Source of the DNA: Bacillus sp. OK048
GTDB lineage: Bacteria; Bacillota; Bacilli; Bacillales; Cytobacillaceae
Direction of reading: 5' to 3'
Length of the DNA: 64,000 nt
Assembly (NCBI RefSeq): GCF_900103525.1
Contig: NZ_FNHN01000003.1
Location: forward strand, 1-64,000
This document shows positions 61,517 through 64,000 of this stretch, piece after piece; within the stretch, counting starts at the first letter, position 1; each line of letters starts with the position of its first letter. The notes beneath the pieces were generated by a model, which saw only the letters and a program-made list of their open reading frames with translations, did no database searches and was not told where the DNA came from. The position numbers and the translations under genes were made by a program.

Positions 61517-61903
61517 ATGTTCTTAGCAAAGCTTCAAAAAGAAGAGAAACGGGCATTTCTAGAGTTAGCATTTTTGATTGCAAAAGTTGATGGTAATATT
61601 TCAGTATATGAAAATCCAGTGATTGCGAAATATCAAAAGGAAATGGATCTTGAGGATTATTCAATTAAGGGTATAGGAATTGACGAAATTCTGAAGGTAT
61701 TCAAAAATGATTCCTCAAAAAATATTGTCTTAATAGAAATTCTTCGTCTAGTATACTCTGACGGAATTGTTCATGATAAAGAAAAAGAGTCTATTCGCTT
61801 CATAAAGGACCAATTTGGTTTCGACTCCAATAAGTACGATACTTTTAAGGATTGGATTTTAGGAATAAAGGAATTAGCCAATTATCCCGAGCAGAATGAG
61901 TAA
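61517..61903 (+). CDS. TerB-like protein
   Basis: 128 aa, all-helical. LELAFLIAKVDGNISVYENP near residue 15 and LRLVYSDGIVHDKEKESIRF near residue 76 are the paired helix-acidic loop-helix repeats of the TerB family (tellurite/stress). AAGGAG nine bases before the ATG. Single gene with a terminator overlapping its stop. Confidence 0.78.
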   Translation: MFLAKLQKEEKRAFLELAFLIAKVDGNISVYENPVIAKYQKEMDLEDYSIKGIGIDEILKVFKNDSSKNIVLIEILRLVYSDGIVHDKEKESIRFIKDQFGFDSNKYDTFKDWILGIKELANYPEQNE

Positions 61904-61936
61904 AAGCAGCGTTCAAAAACGCTGCTTTTACTCATT
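61895..61936. terminator. Strong bidirectional terminator with 19-bp arms
   Basis: AATGAGTAAAAGCAGCGTT pairs perfectly with AACGCTGCTTTTACTCATT; the stop codon of the TerB-like gene lies in the first arm. Serves the converging genes. Confidence 0.9.
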
Positions 61937-61940
61937 CATT

Positions 61941-62411
61941 TTAAACTTTTCTCCCTTTTCGAATAAGATAAAGAGTCCGTTTAATTTCTAGCTCTAAATT
62001 TAGAAAAAATTTTTCGATTCCCTTGTTTGCTCCTCCGTTTACGAGTCGCTTTGCAGCCCCCGTCAGTGCACCAGTCACCTCTGCATCAGCAATTATTTGG
62101 AGCTTAGTACCCCCTTGATGATCATTCAATAAAATATCCGCTCTTCCAGTGAACTCACCTAGATTTCCTTTTCCTTTCAAGAGCAGCTGATAAAAGGAAG
62201 GCACCTTTTCTTTTTCAACTGTTACCTCAAGGGCAAAAACATCTTTAATTGGGCCCAATTGTACATTAATCTGTGCTTCAAATAAACCCTTTGAGCTTTG
62301 GATAAGGGTCTTGCAGTTTGGGATGGCGTTCCCAAGAACCTTTTCATCCTTAATGTATTTCCAGACAATTTTCCTTGGTAAACCAATTACGTGTTGATAT
62401 TCAATTTTCAA
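61941..62411 (-). CDS. CoxG-type SRPBCC protein
   Basis: 156 aa from a TTG five bases after GGAGGGG. CoxG family pattern: AIPNCKTLIQSSKGLFEAQI near residue 29, GPIKDVFALEV and GTKLQIIADAEVTGALTGA near residue 102. Relatives assist CO dehydrogenase or molybdo-hydroxylase maturation or membrane anchoring; no such enzyme is encoded nearby, so the role here is unknown. Confidence 0.83.
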   Translation of the reverse strand: MKIEYQHVIGLPRKIVWKYIKDEKVLGNAIPNCKTLIQSSKGLFEAQINVQLGPIKDVFALEVTVEKEKVPSFYQLLLKGKGNLGEFTGRADILLNDHQGGTKLQIIADAEVTGALTGAAKRLVNGGANKGIEKFFLNLELEIKRTLYLIRKGRKV

Positions 62412-62561
62412 ACTATCCCCTCCATTTTTGAAGGTCCTCTTGATAAACTATTTGTAAGTATGAAAAATCATTCCTAAGATTTACCTTTTGCCAAATCTTC
62501 CCCTCATTACTTTGAACCCTGTGTACTCCTAAAAATAAGGTTGGTTTTCATTTTATTAGTT

Positions 62562-62599
62562 AAAAAGCGCTAGTATCTATTGGCAGATACTAGCGCTTT
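62562..62599 (-). terminator. Terminator of the penicillin-binding protein gene
   Basis: AAAGCGCTAGTATCT pairs with AGATACTAGCGCTTT (15-bp arms, 6-nt loop), followed on the minus strand by TT and T-rich DNA. Confidence 0.88.
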
Positions 62600-62600
62600 G

Positions 62601-64000
62601 TTAATCATCATCATTATCATCTTTGTCTTTGTCTTTGTCCTTTTTGCCTTTATTTTTTTCTTTTTTCCCCTCGCCTTTATTTTTTTCTTTTTTCTCCTTT
62701 CCTTTATTTTTTTCTTTTTTCTCCTTTCCTTTATTTTTTTCTTTTTTCTCCTTTCCTTTATTTTTGTTCTCCTTTTCTATTTCCTGCCTTGCTTTTTCCT
62801 CTTTTTCTTTGATTTTCTTAAGTTCGCTGTTATATTTTTTCTCAACGCTCGACAAAGCAAATTTTTCATCGGTTAGCTCGGATTTCGACTTAGTTAATAT
62901 TTCTTTAAAAATGACTGGAGCGGTTCCACCGCTTGATGTTGATAAATAATGGTTTTCATCTGTTTGATCATAGCCTAGCCAAACAGCACCGACAATGTTC
63001 GGGGTATAGCCGACAAACCAATGATCCTTTGTTCCGGCTTCATTCGCAAATGGCAGCTGGGTGGATCCAGTTTTACCAGCGACATCAAAGCCATCTAAGT
63101 ATGCTTTCTTTCCCGTTCCTTCATCAATTACACCTTTTAGCATGAAGGTAATTTTCTGTGCAACTTCTGGATCTGTCACTTTAGTCGCTTTACCCTGCCA
63201 TCCAGCTAAAGCCTTACCCTCTACATCTTCTATTTTCTGGATTGCGTGTGCATCTGCCATTTCTCCATTATTCGCGAATGTTGTGTAGGCTTGTGCCATT
63301 AATAATGGGGATGTTCCCTCATACATGCCGCCAAGAGCAATTCCAAGTGAATGGTCTTCTTCCTGTATTGGGATCCCAAAACGTTCTACTGATTTCGTTC
63401 CTTTTTCCAAACCCATTTGATTCAATAACCAAACCGGCGGAACATTATACGAATTAATTACAGCAGAATACATCGTCACTTGTCCTCGGTATTGCTTATC
63501 ATAGTTCTTTGGCTGATAGCCTCCTATATCAAGAGGTTTATCCTCTAACATATCAAATACTTCATAGCCTTGTTCCAATGCAGGCGTATAAACGGCCAAA
63601 GGCTTCATCGTTGAACCTGGCTGTCTGATTAATTGGGTTGCGCGGTTAAAGCCTAAAAAAGTATGTTCCCCTCTACCGCCAACAAGTGCTTGAATCCCGC
63701 CATTTTCAGGATTAATAAAAATAGCTCCACTTTGTAGCAGCTGGTCTGGTTGACTCGCTGGGAAAAGATTATCATTTTGATATACTTCTTCGGTCGCATT
63801 TTGGATTGCAGGATTTAGTTCCGTAAAAATATGAAGTCCACCAGATAGAATTTCATTCTTTGTAAGGTTATATTCCTTCATCGCTTCTTCAATAATGTGA
63901 TCTACATAATATGGATATTTACCATTATAATCTTTATCCATCTTTTCTTCTTGCAATACAATTTGCTGTTGTTTCGCTTTTTCCACATCATTTTGACTAA
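62601..64000 (-). CDS. Class A penicillin-binding protein (PBP1A type), C-terminal part, cut by the window edge
   Basis: At least 466 codons; the frame runs through the right edge, so the transglycosylase domain lies outside. Transpeptidase motifs: active-site Ser in RQPGSTMKPLA, SYN (SVVNSYNVPP-like AVINSYNVPP) and KTGS in DVAGKTGSTQLPF. After the domain, a tail of about 75 residues is almost only Lys, Glu, Asn, Gly and Asp and holds nine-residue repeats. Makes and cross-links peptidoglycan on the outer membrane face. Confidence 0.93.
   Translation of the reverse strand, partial: SQNDVEKAKQQQIVLQEEKMDKDYNGKYPYYVDHIIEEAMKEYNLTKNEILSGGLHIFTELNPAIQNATEEVYQNDNLFPASQPDQLLQSGAIFINPENGGIQALVGGRGEHTFLGFNRATQLIRQPGSTMKPLAVYTPALEQGYEVFDMLEDKPLDIGGYQPKNYDKQYRGQVTMYSAVINSYNVPPVWLLNQMGLEKGTKSVERFGIPIQEEDHSLGIALGGMYEGTSPLLMAQAYTTFANNGEMADAHAIQKIEDVEGKALAGWQGKATKVTDPEVAQKITFMLKGVIDEGTGKKAYLDGFDVAGKTGSTQLPFANEAGTKDHWFVGYTPNIVGAVWLGYDQTDENHYLSTSSGGTAPVIFKEILTKSKSELTDEKFALSSVEKKYNSELKKIKEKEEKARQEIEKENKNKGKEKKEKNKGKEKKEKNKGKEKKEKNKGEGKKEKNKGKKDKDKDKDDNDDD
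62645..62770. repeat. 27-bp coding repeats in the PBP tail
   Basis: About four copies of a 27-bp unit encoding KNKGKEKKE (the unit CTTTATTTTTTTCTTTTTTC is visible on the plus strand). Copies are almost identical, with one GEGKKE variant; the tail ends KKDKDKDKDDNDDD. Confidence 0.85.

Noticed and set aside
62580..62949. Plus-strand frames rich in Phe over the PBP tail
   Set aside because: They are antisense shadows of the Lys/Glu repeat tail of the PBP gene.

Overview
The window is chromosomal DNA of a low-GC, Gram-positive, spore-forming Bacillaceae (Bacillus/Neobacillus-like). The signs are AGGAGG-type ribosome binding sites, frequent TTG/GTG starts, CcpA-type cre boxes, LmrA/QdoR-type TetR and DesK/LiaS-type sensor proteins, a SleB-type LysM hydrolase, an Ecs-type ABC transporter, mqo and a class A penicillin-binding protein. 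No integrase, transposase, tRNA or rRNA was seen. Layout: (1) 0.1-2.9 kb, response regulator, DesK-type kinase and drug-type ABC ATPase. (2) 3.1-5.8 kb, a small unknown gene, then an MBL hydrolase-TetR-GNAT operon. (3) 5.8-41.5 kb, a dense aromatic-catabolic island, nearly all on the minus strand. (4) 41.7-45.3 kb, LysR, a divergent CarD/MarR pair, an AEC carrier and a phage-type small protein. (5) 45.5-64 kb, mostly ordinary chromosomal genes: Ecs-like ABC pair, PabB-PabC fusion, threonine aldolase, FMN reductase, LLM oxidoreductase, SleB-like hydrolase, GGDEF/EAL protein, mqo, GNATs and a PBP cut by the right edge. || The island has four modules. Module A (18.4 down to 5.9 kb): two phosphotriesterase-family proteins, one with its metal site erased, a cysteine-less thiolase with its DUF35 partner, a 52-bp tandem repeat, a CocE/NonD hydrolase, an MBL hydrolase, a two-subunit CoA-transferase, a GntR regulator, an aromatic FAD monooxygenase, an HSL esterase and an MFS carrier. 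Module B (28.7 to 18.9 kb): BphB-like dihydrodiol dehydrogenase, Rieske dioxygenase alpha and beta, a tandem VOC protein, a BphC/NahC-type extradiol dioxygenase, a second MFS carrier, then a DHDPS-family (NahE/PhdJ-like) aldolase, an ornithine-cyclodeaminase-family protein and an aldehyde dehydrogenase. Module C (32.1 to 29.9 kb): hot-dog thioesterase, BKACE enzyme and cyclase-family hydrolase, with a divergent LysR. Module D (41.5 to 33.2 kb): two duplicated HsaA/HpaH-type flavin monooxygenases, FAH hydrolase, gentisate-dioxygenase-family bicupin, RraA-type aldolase, TSUP permease, flavin reductase, MBL hydrolase and AEC carrier. || The modules look co-regulated. A bipartite LysR-type site (GAAATATC, 14 bp, then a GTNATAAG/CTTATNRC dyad) lies upstream of both transcription units of module B and of module D. 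A TetR-type palindrome (AAACAGACYGGTTGGT) lies upstream of modules A and B. Cre-like boxes sit close to several start sites. A plausible reading is dioxygenation, dehydrogenation, meta-cleavage and retro-aldol cleavage of a bicyclic or aryl-substituted ring to an aldehyde and pyruvate, oxidation to an aromatic acid, hydroxylation and gentisate-type ring opening. Module A is probably an aryl-acyl-CoA or lactone branch. The actual substrate cannot be read from the sequence.
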